Shown in pieces: positions 20,052-28,858 of a stretch of DNA of 64,000 nt. A model generated the notes under the pieces. The model was not told where the DNA came from and made no database searches. It saw only the letters and a program-made list of their open reading frames with translations. The DNA lies in NCBI RefSeq assembly GCF_008180155.1, contig NZ_VSZS01000063.1:62001-126000 (forward strand). The letters run 5' to 3'. A program made the translations under genes and the position numbers. Source of the DNA: Neoaquamicrobium microcysteis (lineage in GTDB: Bacteria; Pseudomonadota; Alphaproteobacteria; Rhizobiales; Rhizobiaceae). Every line of letters starts with the position of its first letter. The stretch's first letter is position 1.

Positions 20052-21026
20052 TTATGCCGGCTGGTCCGCCACGCCGCCGCGCCGGCCGGCAAAAGCATCG
20101 GCCGCCTTGTCCTTGAGTTCGCGGAAATGCGACGACGCCTCGGTGAGCTTGCGGTCCCACTCGGCATTGGGCGTCTGCCCCTCGATGGCGCGGAAATAGA
20201 CCTGCATCAGCGCGGCGATGACGAAGGGCTCGATCAGCGCCGCCTTGATCGCCCAGGCGAAGACCAGCGCCAGCACGAAGGACCAGCCGGCAAGCTGTCC
20301 GGGCATCATGTAGAGGATGGCGGCGGCAGGCGCGAGCATCACGAGGAAGACGGCAAGCGCCAGCACCCACATGAAGATCGCCAGCCACACCGCGTTCTTC
20401 ACCATCGTCCTGCCGTTCTGCGCGTAGAGCACCACGCCCTGCCGCGCGCCCTCGAAAGGCGCCTGGCTGTTGGTGCGTATGTTGTAGCCCAGGATGATCT
20501 CGTCGACATAGGTCAGCGAGATGCGCACGACGGTGTTGAAGAAATTGGCGAGCGCCTGGAGGCCGGCGATCGGAATCATGCGGGCCGTGCCGGAGATCAG
20601 CCCGGTGATGACCGCCACCACGCCCTTGATGAGCTGGTCCACCACGAACAGCACGTTCGCCTCGGCGAACCGCGCCTTCACGACGCTCGTGGCATAGCCG
20701 ATCTGGCCCTGACCGTCCGGCACCTCGCGCCCGTCGATCAGGTGCACCATGACGGCGATGTGCCCGGCCTTGACGACGTAGAGGATGTATTCGCGGATCC
20801 AGTAGACGACGGCGGAGACGAGGCCGAAGCCAAATATGCCGCCCCACAGCGCGAAGGTCGCGGGGCTGTCGGAGATGTGGCCGACGCCGTAGCCCACCCC
20901 CGCCCCCGCGCCGGTGGCAAGGATGTAGGCGACTGTGATGCCGAAATACACGACGAGCCGCAGCGCGATGAACGGCCATGTCCTCGCCATGAGGCCGAGC
21001 GTCTGCCCGATATTGAAATCCCACAT
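20052..21026 (-). CDS. Polytopic membrane protein of unknown function
   Basis: A 324-residue protein with about five or six hydrophobic segments (around residues 18-40, 58-80, 122-148, 205-235 and 240-268) and a soluble C-terminal tail rich in charged residues. The N-terminus, MWDFNIGQTLGLMARTWPF, and a glycine-rich ATGAGAGVGYGVGH stretch are distinctive. I do not recognise a named family, though similar proteins seem common in rhizobia. No catalytic motif is evident. It has its own promoter region, bounded by the HDAC-like gene 71 bases downstream and tetR upstream. Confidence 0.8.
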   Translation of the reverse strand: MWDFNIGQTLGLMARTWPFIALRLVVYFGITVAYILATGAGAGVGYGVGHISDSPATFALWGGIFGFGLVSAVVYWIREYILYVVKAGHIAVMVHLIDGREVPDGQGQIGYATSVVKARFAEANVLFVVDQLIKGVVAVITGLISGTARMIPIAGLQALANFFNTVVRISLTYVDEIILGYNIRTNSQAPFEGARQGVVLYAQNGRTMVKNAVWLAIFMWVLALAVFLVMLAPAAAILYMMPGQLAGWSFVLALVFAWAIKAALIEPFVIAALMQVYFRAIEGQTPNAEWDRKLTEASSHFRELKDKAADAFAGRRGGVADQPA

Positions 21027-21075
21027 TGCCTGAGCCCCCGAATCGTTCGCCTGCGCGAAATACAGGGGCAGCTCA

Positions 21076-21681
21076 CTAGTTCACGTTACTTGTTGTCAAC
21101 AGTCCTTCGAGCAATGCGCGAAAGGCGATTACTATGCGATCGGACGCCTGCTTCGGGTCGTGCGAATTGGCGATCCACTGCGCACCGTGAAGCGACACGC
21201 CGTTGATGAGACGCGCCGTCGCCTCGGGGTCGAGCTCTTGGCGGATGTAGCCTTGCTGCTTGAGCGTGCGCACATGCTTCATCATGGCGGCCAGGCACCC
21301 TTCTTGGTTGCTCCAGCCCAGCGGGTCGCCCAGCACGGCCGGGCCGTCCCGGTGCACGATCCGCTGGATTTCCGGCTCAAGCGCCATTTCCACATAGGCG
21401 AGACATTCGTCCACGAACCCATCCCACGGATTGGAAGCGCGTTTGGAAACCTCGTGCAGTCGCTCCGTCATCTCGGCGTCGATCTGCATGATGACGGCTT
21501 CCAGCAGCCCCTTCTTGCCGCCGAAATGGTGGTAGATCGCGCCACGCGTCAGCCCGGCCTCGGCGGTGAAATCGTCCATCGACGCATCCGCATAGCCCAC
21601 CGTGCCGAAGGCGCGGCGGGCGCTTTCCAGCAGCTTGCATTTCGTTTCCGCGATCATCTCGCTGCGCGGTCTGTGCGCCAT
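21076..21681 (-). CDS. TetR-family transcriptional repressor
   Basis: A 201-residue regulator. The helix-turn-helix is at about residues 28-52 (ASMDDFTAEAGLTRGAIYHHFGGKKGLLEAVI), followed by a ligand-binding helical domain that includes the VHRDGPAVLGDPLGW and EGCLAAMMKHVRTLK segments. ATG at 21681 (MAHRPRSEM) is preferred; an in-frame upstream start at 21732 would run through two palindromic operators. It is transcribed away from an MFS transporter, with three palindromes in the shared region, so it very likely represses itself and the transporter until a ligand binds. Confidence 0.93.
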   Translation of the reverse strand: MAHRPRSEMIAETKCKLLESARRAFGTVGYADASMDDFTAEAGLTRGAIYHHFGGKKGLLEAVIMQIDAEMTERLHEVSKRASNPWDGFVDECLAYVEMALEPEIQRIVHRDGPAVLGDPLGWSNQEGCLAAMMKHVRTLKQQGYIRQELDPEATARLINGVSLHGAQWIANSHDPKQASDRIVIAFRALLEGLLTTSNVN

Positions 21682-21706
21682 GGCATTTTCTCTCTGCACC
21701 AATACA

Positions 21707-21721
21707 CATACGCGTCGTATG
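21707..21721. promoter_or_regulatory. TetR operator 1
   Basis: CATACGCGTCGTATG: 6-base arms CATACG/CGTATG around three central bases. First of three copies in the tetR-MFS divergent region, closest to tetR. Its centre is 23 bases from that of operator 2. Confidence 0.85.
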
Positions 21722-21729
21722 CCAATTGA

Positions 21730-21744
21730 CATACGCAGCGTATG
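21730..21744. promoter_or_regulatory. TetR operator 2
   Basis: CATACGCAGCGTATG: perfect 7-base arms around a central A, the most symmetric of the three copies. It overlaps the end of a TTGACA at 21726-21731, a candidate -35 box for the MFS gene, so a bound repressor would block RNA polymerase. Confidence 0.85.
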
Positions 21745-21760
21745 AACTTACCTCGATAGT

Positions 21761-21775
21761 CATACGCGACGTATG
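21761..21775. promoter_or_regulatory. TetR operator 3
   Basis: CATACGCGACGTATG: 6-base arms as in operator 1, lying 31 bases centre to centre from operator 2 and 35 bases before the MFS start codon. Confidence 0.85.
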
Positions 21776-21810
21776 TATGTCGCCGACACGGGAAAATCGA
21801 GGAGTTTCTT

Positions 21811-23031
21811 ATGGCAAATCCCTATGCAGAAATCTTCCGGGCGAGAGGGGCGAAAGGGTTTGCCGCGGCAGGCTTCATCGCCCGCCTGCCCATCGCCATG
21901 GCGCCCATCGGCATCGTCGCCATGCTGTCTCAGGCGCGCGGCGAATACTGGCTGGCCGGCGCGGTCTCGGCCACCTTCGCTCTCACAAACGCGTTCGTCG
22001 CGCCGCAGATATCGCGTTTGATCGACGGGCGGGGCCAATCGGTCATCGCTGCGCCCGCCACCTTCGTCTCGGTCATCGCATTCCTGGTGCTAATCGCCGC
22101 GACCAATCAGGAATGGCCGGTCTGGACCCTTTTCGTCTCGGCCTTCCTGGCCGCCGCCATGCCCTCCATGCCCGCGATGGTGCGCGCGCGCTGGACCGAA
22201 ATCTTCCGTGGCAGGCCACAGATCAACACCGCTTTCGCGTTCGAATCCGTGGCCGACGAGCTCGTCTATATCGCCGGCGCATCGCTTTCCGTGGGCCTTG
22301 CCGTCGCGCTGTTCCCGGAAGCGGGCATGCTTGCCAGCACGCTGTTTCTGGCCGTGGGCATGACGGCGTTTCTCCTCCAGCGCTCAACGGAACCCGCCGT
22401 GCACGTTTCGACGGATGGCCCGGGACGTTCGGCGATACGGCAGAGGCCGGTGCAGATCGTCACGCTGGCACTGATCTTCATCGGGGCCATCTTCGCTACA
22501 GCCGAAGTCAGCGCCGTGGCGATCACCAAGGAGCTCGGCCAGCCGGGGGCCGCAACGCTGGTCATCGGCGTCTATGCCGCCGGCTCCTTTGTCGTCGGGC
22601 TTGTCCTCGGCGCGCTCAACCTGAAGATGCCGCTTCAGCGCCAGCTTGCCATCGCGGTGACGATCATCGCGCTGACGACAGTGCCGCTGCTTTTTGCCGA
22701 TACGGTCGCACTGCTGGTGGTTGCCGTGTTCGTCAGCGGGCTAGCCGTATCGCCGACCTTCATCACCGCGTTCGGGCTGATCGAGCGCCGCGTGCCCGAA
22801 TCCATGCTCACCGAGGGCGTCACCTGGGTGATGACCGGCATCGGCATCGGCATGGCGTTCGGCGCGTTCGCCGCCGGATGGGTCGTGGACACGTTCGGCC
22901 CGCAGAACGGCTTCTGGGTATCCGTCATCTCGGGCAGCGCCGCCCTGCTGACGGTACTGCTCGGGCAGCACGTGCTGGGTGGAGAGCCAAGTGCCCGCAC
23001 CGGTAGCGCACTGGCACAGCCCGCCGAATAG
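21811..23031 (+). CDS. MFS transporter (probable efflux pump)
   Basis: A 406-residue major facilitator protein with about twelve hydrophobic segments in two halves joined by a hydrophilic loop near residues 190-215 (QRSTEPAVHVSTDGPGRSAIRQ). Motif A-like QISRLIDGRGQSV follows helix 2. The repressor pairing and overall look suggest drug or metabolite efflux; the substrate is unknown. The ATG has a GAGGAG site 6 bases upstream (21799-21804). Expression should be controlled by the divergent TetR through the three CATACG palindromes. A good terminator follows. Confidence 0.9.
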   Translation: MANPYAEIFRARGAKGFAAAGFIARLPIAMAPIGIVAMLSQARGEYWLAGAVSATFALTNAFVAPQISRLIDGRGQSVIAAPATFVSVIAFLVLIAATNQEWPVWTLFVSAFLAAAMPSMPAMVRARWTEIFRGRPQINTAFAFESVADELVYIAGASLSVGLAVALFPEAGMLASTLFLAVGMTAFLLQRSTEPAVHVSTDGPGRSAIRQRPVQIVTLALIFIGAIFATAEVSAVAITKELGQPGAATLVIGVYAAGSFVVGLVLGALNLKMPLQRQLAIAVTIIALTTVPLLFADTVALLVVAVFVSGLAVSPTFITAFGLIERRVPESMLTEGVTWVMTGIGIGMAFGAFAAGWVVDTFGPQNGFWVSVISGSAALLTVLLGQHVLGGEPSARTGSALAQPAE

Positions 23032-23051
23032 GCCCTGCCCTGTCAAGAAAG

Positions 23052-23078
23052 GCTCCGGCGTCCGCGCCGGAGCTTTTT
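23052..23078 (+). terminator. Rho-independent terminator of the MFS gene
   Basis: GCTCCGGCG (23052-23060), loop TCCG, CGCCGGAGC (23065-23073), followed by TTTTT: a 9-bp GC-rich stem with a T-run, 20 bases after the MFS stop and just before the convergent ribB stop. Confidence 0.88.
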
Positions 23079-23084
23079 CGCGTT

Positions 23085-24185
23085 TCAGAGGATTTCGGTG
23101 GAGCTGATCTCGATGCCGAAGCCTTCCAGCCCGACATAGTGCTTCTCGCGCGACGTGATGAGCTGGATCGACGAAATGCCCAGATCGCGCAGGATTTGCG
23201 CGCCGAGCCCGATCTCGCGCCATTCGCTCTCGCGCCGAAGCGCCTCGTCATGCGCTTCCGAGCCGCCGTGCGGCGGGCGGTTGCGGCTGCTCGATCCGAC
23301 ACCCACGGAACCTTCGCGCAGGTAGACGATCACCCCGCGCTTCGTTTCCCCCATCCGGCGCATGATCTCGTCCAGCCGGCTGTCGGGCCCGAACACGTCG
23401 GAAACGACGTTTTCCGGGTGCAGGCGAACCGGCACGTCCACGCCGTCGCGAATATCGCCGAACACGACGACGAAGTGCTGCATGGCATCCCAGGGCAGGC
23501 GATAGGTATAGGCCTTTGCCGGGCCCGCCACCGTCTCGACGTCGAAGCAGTCGATGCGCTCGATCAGCGTCTCCTGACGCTGGCGGTAGGCGATCAGGTC
23601 GGCGACCGATACCTGCTTCAGGCCGTGTGTTTCGGCAAATGAAGACACCTGCGGCCCGCGCATCACCGTGCCGTCGTCGTTGACCAGCTCGCAGATGACG
23701 CCGACCGGCGGCAGGCCGGCCAGCTTGCAAAGGTCTACCGCTGCCTCCGTATGGCCGGAGCGCATCAGCACGCCGCCCTCGCGCGCCACCAGCGGGAAGA
23801 TGTGGCCCGGACGCACGAAATCGGCCGCGCCCACATTGCCGTTGGCCAGGTTGCGCACGGTCAGCGTACGGTCCTCGGCCGAAATGCCGGTCGTGGTGCC
23901 GTGCTTGAAATCCACGCTGACGGTAAACGCCGTCGAATGCGGCGCGTCGTTGTCGGCCACCATCGGCTGGAGGTTCAGCCGCTTGGCCTCGTCGCGCGGC
24001 ATCGGCGCACAGACGATGCCGGACGTGTGGCGCACGATGAAGGCCATCTTCTCGGGCGTGCAATGCACCGCCGCGACGATCAGGTCGCCCTCGTTCTCGC
24101 GCCCGTCATCGTCCATCACGACGACGATCTCGCCGTTTTCGAATGCGCGCAGCGCCTCGACGATCTTCTTCTGGTCGTATGCCAT
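23085..24185 (-). CDS. ribB: 3,4-dihydroxy-2-butanone 4-phosphate synthase with degenerate GTP cyclohydrolase II domain
   Basis: A 366-residue riboflavin synthesis enzyme. Residues 1-205 are a full RibB domain: VVVMDDDGRENEGDL (metal and phosphate site), DFVRPGHIFPL and MRSGHTEAAVDLCKLAG. The second domain has the GCHII layout but not its chemistry: where active enzymes carry three zinc cysteines (the H-S-E-C-L-T-G-D then C-D-C-G region), this one reads VRLHPENVVSDVFGPDSRLDE with no cysteine. GTP cyclohydrolase activity is therefore unlikely, and a separate ribA is expected elsewhere. Such degenerate fusions are known in alphaproteobacteria. Confidence 0.92.
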   Translation of the reverse strand: MAYDQKKIVEALRAFENGEIVVVMDDDGRENEGDLIVAAVHCTPEKMAFIVRHTSGIVCAPMPRDEAKRLNLQPMVADNDAPHSTAFTVSVDFKHGTTTGISAEDRTLTVRNLANGNVGAADFVRPGHIFPLVAREGGVLMRSGHTEAAVDLCKLAGLPPVGVICELVNDDGTVMRGPQVSSFAETHGLKQVSVADLIAYRQRQETLIERIDCFDVETVAGPAKAYTYRLPWDAMQHFVVVFGDIRDGVDVPVRLHPENVVSDVFGPDSRLDEIMRRMGETKRGVIVYLREGSVGVGSSSRNRPPHGGSEAHDEALRRESEWREIGLGAQILRDLGISSIQLITSREKHYVGLEGFGIEISSTEIL

Positions 24186-24195
24186 GCGTCAGCCG

Positions 24196-24304
24196 TGGTG
24201 GTGAATAGTGAAGGGTGAATGGTGAATGGGCGCAACACCGGAGGCTGCGTGAATCCGCTTATGGTCAGTTCTCATGCTCATCTCCAGCCCCATTCACTAT
24301 TCAC
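24196..24304. repeat. GTGAAT-type short repeats with a 12-bp inverted repeat
   Basis: Between ribB and aroC, GTGAATAGTGAAGGGTGAATGGTGAATGGG (24201-24230) is a run of degenerate GTGAAT units. Its first 12 bases, GTGAATAGTGAA, recur inverted as TTCACTATTCAC at 24293-24304, where the repeat supplies the aroC stop codon. The two arms could form a hairpin with an 80-base loop in the aroC-ribB transcript. Confidence 0.7.
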
Positions 24305-25401
24305 CGCCCCGTCTGGCCACGGTGCCGCAGATAGTGGTCGGCGATCGCGCAGGCAACCATGGCCTCGCCGATCGGAACGGCGCGGATGCCGACACATGGG
24401 TCGTGCCTGCCCTTGGTGCGCACATCGACCTCTTTCCCCTCCACGTCCACCGAGCGGCGCGGGGTGAGGATCGACGATGTCGGCTTGACGGCAAAGCGGG
24501 CGACGACCGGCTGTCCGGTCGAGATACCGCCAAGGATCCCGCCGGCATGGTTGGCGAGGAAAAGCGGCTTGCCGTCATTGCCGATGCGCATCTCGTCGGC
24601 GTTCTCTTCGCCGGTCATGCGCGCGGTGGCGAAACCGTCGCCGATCTCAACGCCCTTCACGGCATTGATGGACATCAGGTTGGACGCGATGTCCTGGTCG
24701 AGCTTGGCATAGACCGGCGCGCCGAGGCCTGCCGGCACGCCTTCCGCCACAATCTCTATCAGCGCGCCGACCGACGAGCCGGCCTTGCGCACTTCGTCCA
24801 GATAGTCGGCGAAGACCGCAACCGACGCCGGATCGGGGGTGAAGAACGGGTTGTCGCCGCTCTCGACGAAGCCCCAGTTCCAGTTGTCGCGGTCGATCTC
24901 CTTTTCGCCCATCGCAACCAGCGCGCCGCGCACGACGAGGCCGGGCACCACCTTGCGCGCCAACGCGCCTGCCGCCACCCGCGCCGCCGTTTCGCGCGCG
25001 GATGAGCGCCCGCCGCCGCGATAGTCGCGGACGCCGTATTTCACGTCATAGGCATAGTCGGCATGGCCGGGGCGATATTGCTGCGCGATCTCGCCATAGT
25101 CCTTCGAGCGCTGGTCCACGTTCTCGATCATCATCGAGATGGGCGTACCGGTCGTCACCAGCGTGTCGGGATGGGCCTCGTCGGCAACCACGCCCGACAG
25201 CACCTTCACTTGGTCGGGCTCGCGGCGCTGCGTGACGAAACGCGACTGGCCCGGCCGACGCCGGTCGAGTTCGGCCTGAATGTCGGCCACCGTGAACCTG
25301 ATGCCGGGCGGGCACCCGTCGACCACGCAGCCCAGCGCCGGCCCATGGCTCTCGCCCCACGTCGTGACGCGAAAAAGATGACCGAATGTGTTGTGCGACA
25401 T
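24301..25401 (-). CDS. aroC: Chorismate synthase
   Basis: A 366-residue FMN-dependent enzyme that converts EPSP to chorismate, the branch point of aromatic amino acids. Family signatures are all visible: [18 protein letters not shown] (residues 17-34), RYRPGHADY-like [32 protein letters not shown], and the C-terminal [21 protein letters not shown]. The ATG is clear. The stop codon falls inside a GTGAAT-type repeat, so the last residues (RGQTGR) may be variable among relatives. It lies upstream of ribB on the same strand. Confidence 0.98.
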   Translation of the reverse strand: MSHNTFGHLFRVTTWGESHGPALGCVVDGCPPGIRFTVADIQAELDRRRPGQSRFVTQRREPDQVKVLSGVVADEAHPDTLVTTGTPISMMIENVDQRSKDYGEIAQQYRPGHADYAYDVKYGVRDYRGGGRSSARETAARVAAGALARKVVPGLVVRGALVAMGEKEIDRDNWNWGFVESGDNPFFTPDPASVAVFADYLDEVRKAGSSVGALIEIVAEGVPAGLGAPVYAKLDQDIASNLMSINAVKGVEIGDGFATARMTGEENADEMRIGNDGKPLFLANHAGGILGGISTGQPVVARFAVKPTSSILTPRRSVDVEGKEVDVRTKGRHDPCVGIRAVPIGEAMVACAIADHYLRHRGQTGR

Positions 25402-25569
25402 GGCGGGGCCTGTGGACGGTTTCCGCGACGCTTCTATTGGCCTTTGGCAAACGCGTCAAACATGCAGCCGACGCTAAATTTTGACATAGTCGGGCTGTTT
25501 CTGCTTTCGTGACATATCGAAAGAGACGCAGCTTCGAAAACGCCGAAGCCGTTCAGATGAGGAAAGACG

Positions 25570-25836
25570 ATGCGTACTGTCAAAGGGCTTCTTCCCGCGC
25601 TTTTCTTCGCCGCCAGCGTGGCCTTCTTTTCGGGCACGGCCATGGCCGCAGACGACGAGGGCACGATTGCAAGCGTCGATCGCGAGGCGCTGACGATCAC
25701 GCTCGACAACGGCAACACCTACAAGCTGTCGGGTGAGTTCGACGTCGAGGCTCTGGAGGAAGGCGCCGAGGTCGTGCTCGCCTACGACAATGTCGGCGGC
25801 GAGAACATGGTCACCGACCTCGTCATCTACGAATAG
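25570..25836 (+). CDS. DUF1344 family small exported protein
   Basis: An 88-residue protein with a signal peptide (MRTVKGLLPALFFAASVAFFSGTAMA) and a compact mature domain, ADDEGTIASVDREALTITLDNGNTYKLSGEFDVEALEEGAEVVLAYDNVGG. The pattern of a small beta barrel with an E-G-T-I-x-x-V-D opening is that of DUF1344 proteins, common in rhizobia; function is unknown. A periplasmic location follows from the leader. A weak AGGAAAG site precedes the ATG. It is a single-gene unit, convergent with the phosphatase gene 3 bases away. Confidence 0.85.
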   Translation: MRTVKGLLPALFFAASVAFFSGTAMAADDEGTIASVDREALTITLDNGNTYKLSGEFDVEALEEGAEVVLAYDNVGGENMVTDLVIYE

Positions 25837-25839
25837 CGC

Positions 25840-26430
25840 CTACGAAAGCCACTCCAGCCGGCCGTCGCGCAGGCGCAGGACCCGGTCCTGCGGGATTTGC
25901 AGCGCCGCGCATTCTTCCGGCGGCAGCGTATCCGTCAGGCTGAAGATGGCGCGCAGCACGCCGCCATGGGTGACGCAGACCGTGTCGCCCGCGATACCTT
26001 CCAGAAACGGCCGGATGCGCCGCGTCAGCGCTTCGTAGCTTTCGGCCCCGTCGCCCGGCGGCACGAAGCGCCACTTGTCTTCCTCGCGGCGCGCAAAGCA
26101 GCCCGGATCGACCGTTTCGAGCTCCGCGAAGGTGCGTTCCTGCCACGCGCCGAAGTTCACCTCCACCAGCCGCTCGTCGGTGCGGTAGCCCTCGGCGGGA
26201 AGCCCCATCGCTCTCCGCAGACGCTCCATCGTCTCGCGCGTGCGCCTCATCGGGCTCGCGACGAAGTCGAAGGCCTCAGGCTGCACGACCAGCGTGCGCA
26301 ACAGTTCGCCGTTGCGGGTCGCCTGCGCGCGGCCGAAATCGTTCAGGTCGGTGTCGGCCTGCCCCTGAAGTCTTCCCTCGGCGTTCCAGTCGGTCTGTCC
26401 GTGGCGGACGAAATAGACGATGCTGCCCAT
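25840..26430 (-). CDS. Histidine phosphatase family protein
   Basis: A 196-residue member of the phosphoglycerate mutase-like superfamily. The catalytic His is in YFVRHGQTDWNAEGRLQGQADTDLN (residues 7-30), the second arginine in SPMRRTRETMERL, and the second histidine in VCVTHGGVLRAIF. Substrate cannot be assigned; relatives act as alpha-ribazole or small-phosphate phosphatases. Two ATGs overlap the fabI stop codon (26433 and 26430); the second is favoured because AAGGA then lies 3 bases upstream. Translational coupling with fabI is likely. Confidence 0.9.
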   Translation of the reverse strand: MGSIVYFVRHGQTDWNAEGRLQGQADTDLNDFGRAQATRNGELLRTLVVQPEAFDFVASPMRRTRETMERLRRAMGLPAEGYRTDERLVEVNFGAWQERTFAELETVDPGCFARREEDKWRFVPPGDGAESYEALTRRIRPFLEGIAGDTVCVTHGGVLRAIFSLTDTLPPEECAALQIPQDRVLRLRDGRLEWLS

Positions 26431-27248
26431 CATTCCTTGACGCCGGAAATGTCGGGCGCGTCCACCGCCTTCATGCCCACGACGTGGTAGCCGGCATCGA
26501 CGTGGTGCACTTCGCCGGTGACGCCGTTGGAAAGGTCCGACAGCAGGTAGAGGGCCGAATTGCCGACCTCCTCGATCGACACCGTCTTCTTCAGCGGCGC
26601 GTTGTACTCGTTCCACTTGAGGATGTAGCGGAAGTCGCCGATGCCGGATGCGGCCAGCGTCTTGATCGGGCCCGCCGAGATCGCGTTGACGCGCACCTTC
26701 GAGCCGCCGAGATCCACCGCCAGATAGCGCACGCTGGCCTCCAGCGCCGCCTTGGCCACGCCCATGACGTTGTAGTGCGGCATCACCTTTTCGGCGCCGT
26801 AATAGGTCAGCGTCAGCATCGAGCCGCCTTCGCTCATCAGCTTTTCGGCGCGCTGCGCGACGGCCGTGAACGAATAGACCGAGATGTCCATGGTGCGCTG
26901 GAAGTTGGCGCGGGTGGTATCGACGTAGCGGCCGTCCAGCTCTTCCTTGTCGGAAAAGGCGATGGCGTGGACGAGGAAGTCGAGCTTGCCCCACTTCTGC
27001 TCAAGCCCCGCGAACACGGCATCGACGCTGTCCATGTCGGTCACGTCGCAATCGCCCGCCACGTGAGCGCCGAGCTCGGACGCCAGCGGCTCGACGCGCT
27101 TGCGGAACGCCTCGCCCTGATAGGTCAGTGCGAGTTCGGCGCCCGCATCGGCGCACGCCTTGGCTATGCCCCAGGCAATCGACCTGTTGTTGGCGACCCC
27201 CATGATGAGGCCACGCTTGCCTGCCAAAAGGCCGTTTCCTGCCGCCAT
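26430..27248 (-). CDS. fabI: Enoyl-[acyl-carrier-protein] reductase (NADH)
   Basis: A 272-residue short-chain dehydrogenase-like enzyme that reduces the enoyl-ACP double bond in the last step of each fatty acid elongation cycle. NADH is bound by GVANNRSIAWGIA; the catalytic pair is Tyr-x6-Lys in LTYYGAEKVMPHYNVMGVAKAALEASVRYLA; the substrate loop ISAGPIKTLAASGI is present. This is the triclosan-target family. It is followed by an overlapping histidine phosphatase gene and preceded by a DnaJ-like gene, the usual rhizobial order. Confidence 0.97.
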   Translation of the reverse strand: MAAGNGLLAGKRGLIMGVANNRSIAWGIAKACADAGAELALTYQGEAFRKRVEPLASELGAHVAGDCDVTDMDSVDAVFAGLEQKWGKLDFLVHAIAFSDKEELDGRYVDTTRANFQRTMDISVYSFTAVAQRAEKLMSEGGSMLTLTYYGAEKVMPHYNVMGVAKAALEASVRYLAVDLGGSKVRVNAISAGPIKTLAASGIGDFRYILKWNEYNAPLKKTVSIEEVGNSALYLLSDLSNGVTGEVHHVDAGYHVVGMKAVDAPDISGVKE

Positions 27249-27301
27249 GAGACGTTTCTCCGCATCATTTGATGTTTTGGAGCCCTATCGCACAGGCGGT
27301 T

Positions 27302-27324
27302 GAAGGCTTCAAGTTGAAGCCTTC
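27302..27324. other. Inverted repeat spanning the dnaJ-like stop codon
   Basis: GAAGGCTTCAA (27302-27312) and TTGAAGCCTTC (27314-27324) are perfect 11-base arms with one base between. It overlaps the stop codon of the DnaJ-like gene. No T-run follows on the minus strand, so it is more likely an mRNA 3'-end hairpin than an efficient terminator. Confidence 0.5.
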
Positions 27325-28253
27325 GTCTTTCGTATCAGGGCTTCGAGTTCAGGATCGCCGCCCTCGGGCAGCATGATGCGCACATGGGCGTAGAGGTCGC
27401 CGTGGCCGCCTGCCTTCAGCGGCAGGCCCTTGCCCTTCAGCCGCAGCTTGCGGTCGGAGCTCGACCATGCGGGTATCGAGACGGCGAGCCGGCCGTAGGG
27501 CGTCTCCACCGCAACCTTCGCGCCCAGCACGGCATCTGCCAGCGGCACGGGCACATCGACATGCAGGTCGCGGCCTTCGACGCGGTAGAGCGGGTGCTTC
27601 CTCAGGCGAATTTTCACCAGCGCATCGCCCGGCTTCACGCCTGGCATCGCTGCGCCGCCCTGCCCCTTGAGGCGGATGGTCTGGCCGTCCTCGACGAAGG
27701 CCGGCAGCTTGATGCCGACCTTGCGGCCGTCCGAAAACGACGCCGTCACCTTGGCGGCGGTGGCGATTTCCTCGACCGTCACGTCGAGCGTGACGTTGAC
27801 GTCCGAGCCCGCCGCATCCTGCCCCGCGCCGCCGCCGGCTGGCCCGCGCCGGAACGACTGGCCGAACAGCTCGCTGAAGATGTCGCCCGCATCGCCGAAC
27901 GGGTCGCCGCCCTGTCCCGGCCCGGCCGAGCGAAACTCGAACCGCGCACCGCCGGGGCCTGCACCGCCCGCGCGCCGGAACGCGCCGAAGGGATCGCCGC
28001 CGCCCGCACCTTCGAAATTGGCGAAGCGCGGCTTGCCGCTGGCGTCGATCTCGCCGCGGTCGAACTGGCCGCGCTTCGTCTCGTCGCCGACCACCTCATA
28101 GGCCTGGTTCGCTTCGGCGAAGCGGTCCTTGGCCTTGGGGTCGCCCGGGTTCTGGTCCGGGTGATATTTCTTGGCGAGCTTGCGGAACGCCGACTTGATG
28201 TCTTTCGCAGAGGCGTTCTTCGCAACGCCCAATACGTCGTAGGGATCGCGCAT
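27309..28253 (-). CDS. DnaJ-class co-chaperone (CbpA/type II)
   Basis: A 314-residue J-domain protein. Residues 1-68 form the J domain with the HPD motif in [18 protein letters not shown]; a long Gly/Phe-rich linker follows (about 75-150); the rest is the two-lobed DnaJ C-terminal substrate-binding domain. The zinc-finger cysteines of DnaJ proper are absent, so this is a type II (CbpA-like) partner of DnaK. It stimulates the ATPase of an Hsp70 and delivers unfolded clients. It lies 60 bases upstream of fabI on the same strand. Confidence 0.93.
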   Translation of the reverse strand: MRDPYDVLGVAKNASAKDIKSAFRKLAKKYHPDQNPGDPKAKDRFAEANQAYEVVGDETKRGQFDRGEIDASGKPRFANFEGAGGGDPFGAFRRAGGAGPGGARFEFRSAGPGQGGDPFGDAGDIFSELFGQSFRRGPAGGGAGQDAAGSDVNVTLDVTVEEIATAAKVTASFSDGRKVGIKLPAFVEDGQTIRLKGQGGAAMPGVKPGDALVKIRLRKHPLYRVEGRDLHVDVPVPLADAVLGAKVAVETPYGRLAVSIPAWSSSDRKLRLKGKGLPLKAGGHGDLYAHVRIMLPEGGDPELEALIRKTKAST

Positions 28254-28342
28254 GATGTCCTGTCTGCCGAAGAATGGGGTTGTCGTCCACTATATGCGCA
28301 CTGTTAGGAAGAAATTCCAGCGTAGCAGGCGCTTTTTGTCGA

Positions 28343-28858
28343 TCAGTCGATCTGGCTGAACGACGTCATCACCCAGGTCTTGGCCGGGCTGAGGCAGGTT
28401 TCGCCGCTGTAGAGGCTCACCCCGTCGAAGCTCTCGCGCGAGGTGGTGAAGCGGCGGCACAGATAGCCGCGATCCTTCGTTTCGAGGATGGAGCTGATCG
28501 CGCCGCGCGATCCCGTCGCCGCATTGGCCCAGCCGACGCCGCTCTCGCCCACTTCATCGACGATTGCCGACGACACCGCATTGCCGATGGTGGTTTCGTC
28601 GGACGTCCTGACCGCGTCGTTGGCGGCGGGCGGCTGCGGGCGCGACACCGAGCCCGTCACGATCGACCGGTCGGGCACCGCGTCCTCGATGGAAAAGCCC
28701 CGCGCGCCGCAGCCCGAAAGCGCCAGGACGGCCAGCAGACAGGCGGCCTCACGCCGGCTGAACCAACGGAAACCCGCCCTGCCCCATCCACAGAAAGCTT
28801 GCGCCGGACGCGCCAATGGGCAATCTCCAGTCAGTTCCACAGCACCAAAGAGCGGCAT
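28343..28858 (-). CDS. Lipoprotein, RT0821/Lpp0805 surface-antigen-like
   Basis: Up to 171 residues. A lipobox-like [12 protein letters not shown] lies at residues 40-51, so the mature protein should be lipid-anchored; the long N-terminal part implies that the true start may be an internal GTG or TTG rather than the ATG at 28858, which overlaps the divergent pdxH start. The C-terminal domain ([51 protein letters not shown]) has the pattern of the RT0821/Lpp0805 family, with two cysteines. Function is unknown; outer-membrane location is inferred. Confidence 0.7.
   Translation of the reverse strand: MPLFGAVELTGDCPLARPAQAFCGWGRAGFRWFSRREAACLLAVLALSGCGARGFSIEDAVPDRSIVTGSVSRPQPPAANDAVRTSDETTIGNAVSSAIVDEVGESGVGWANAATGSRGAISSILETKDRGYLCRRFTTSRESFDGVSLYSGETCLSPAKTWVMTSFSQID

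Noticed and set aside
19054-21024. A 656-residue reading joining the HDAC-like protein to a long N-terminal part.
   Set aside because: The N-terminal part is the out-of-frame shadow of the membrane protein gene at 20052-21026.
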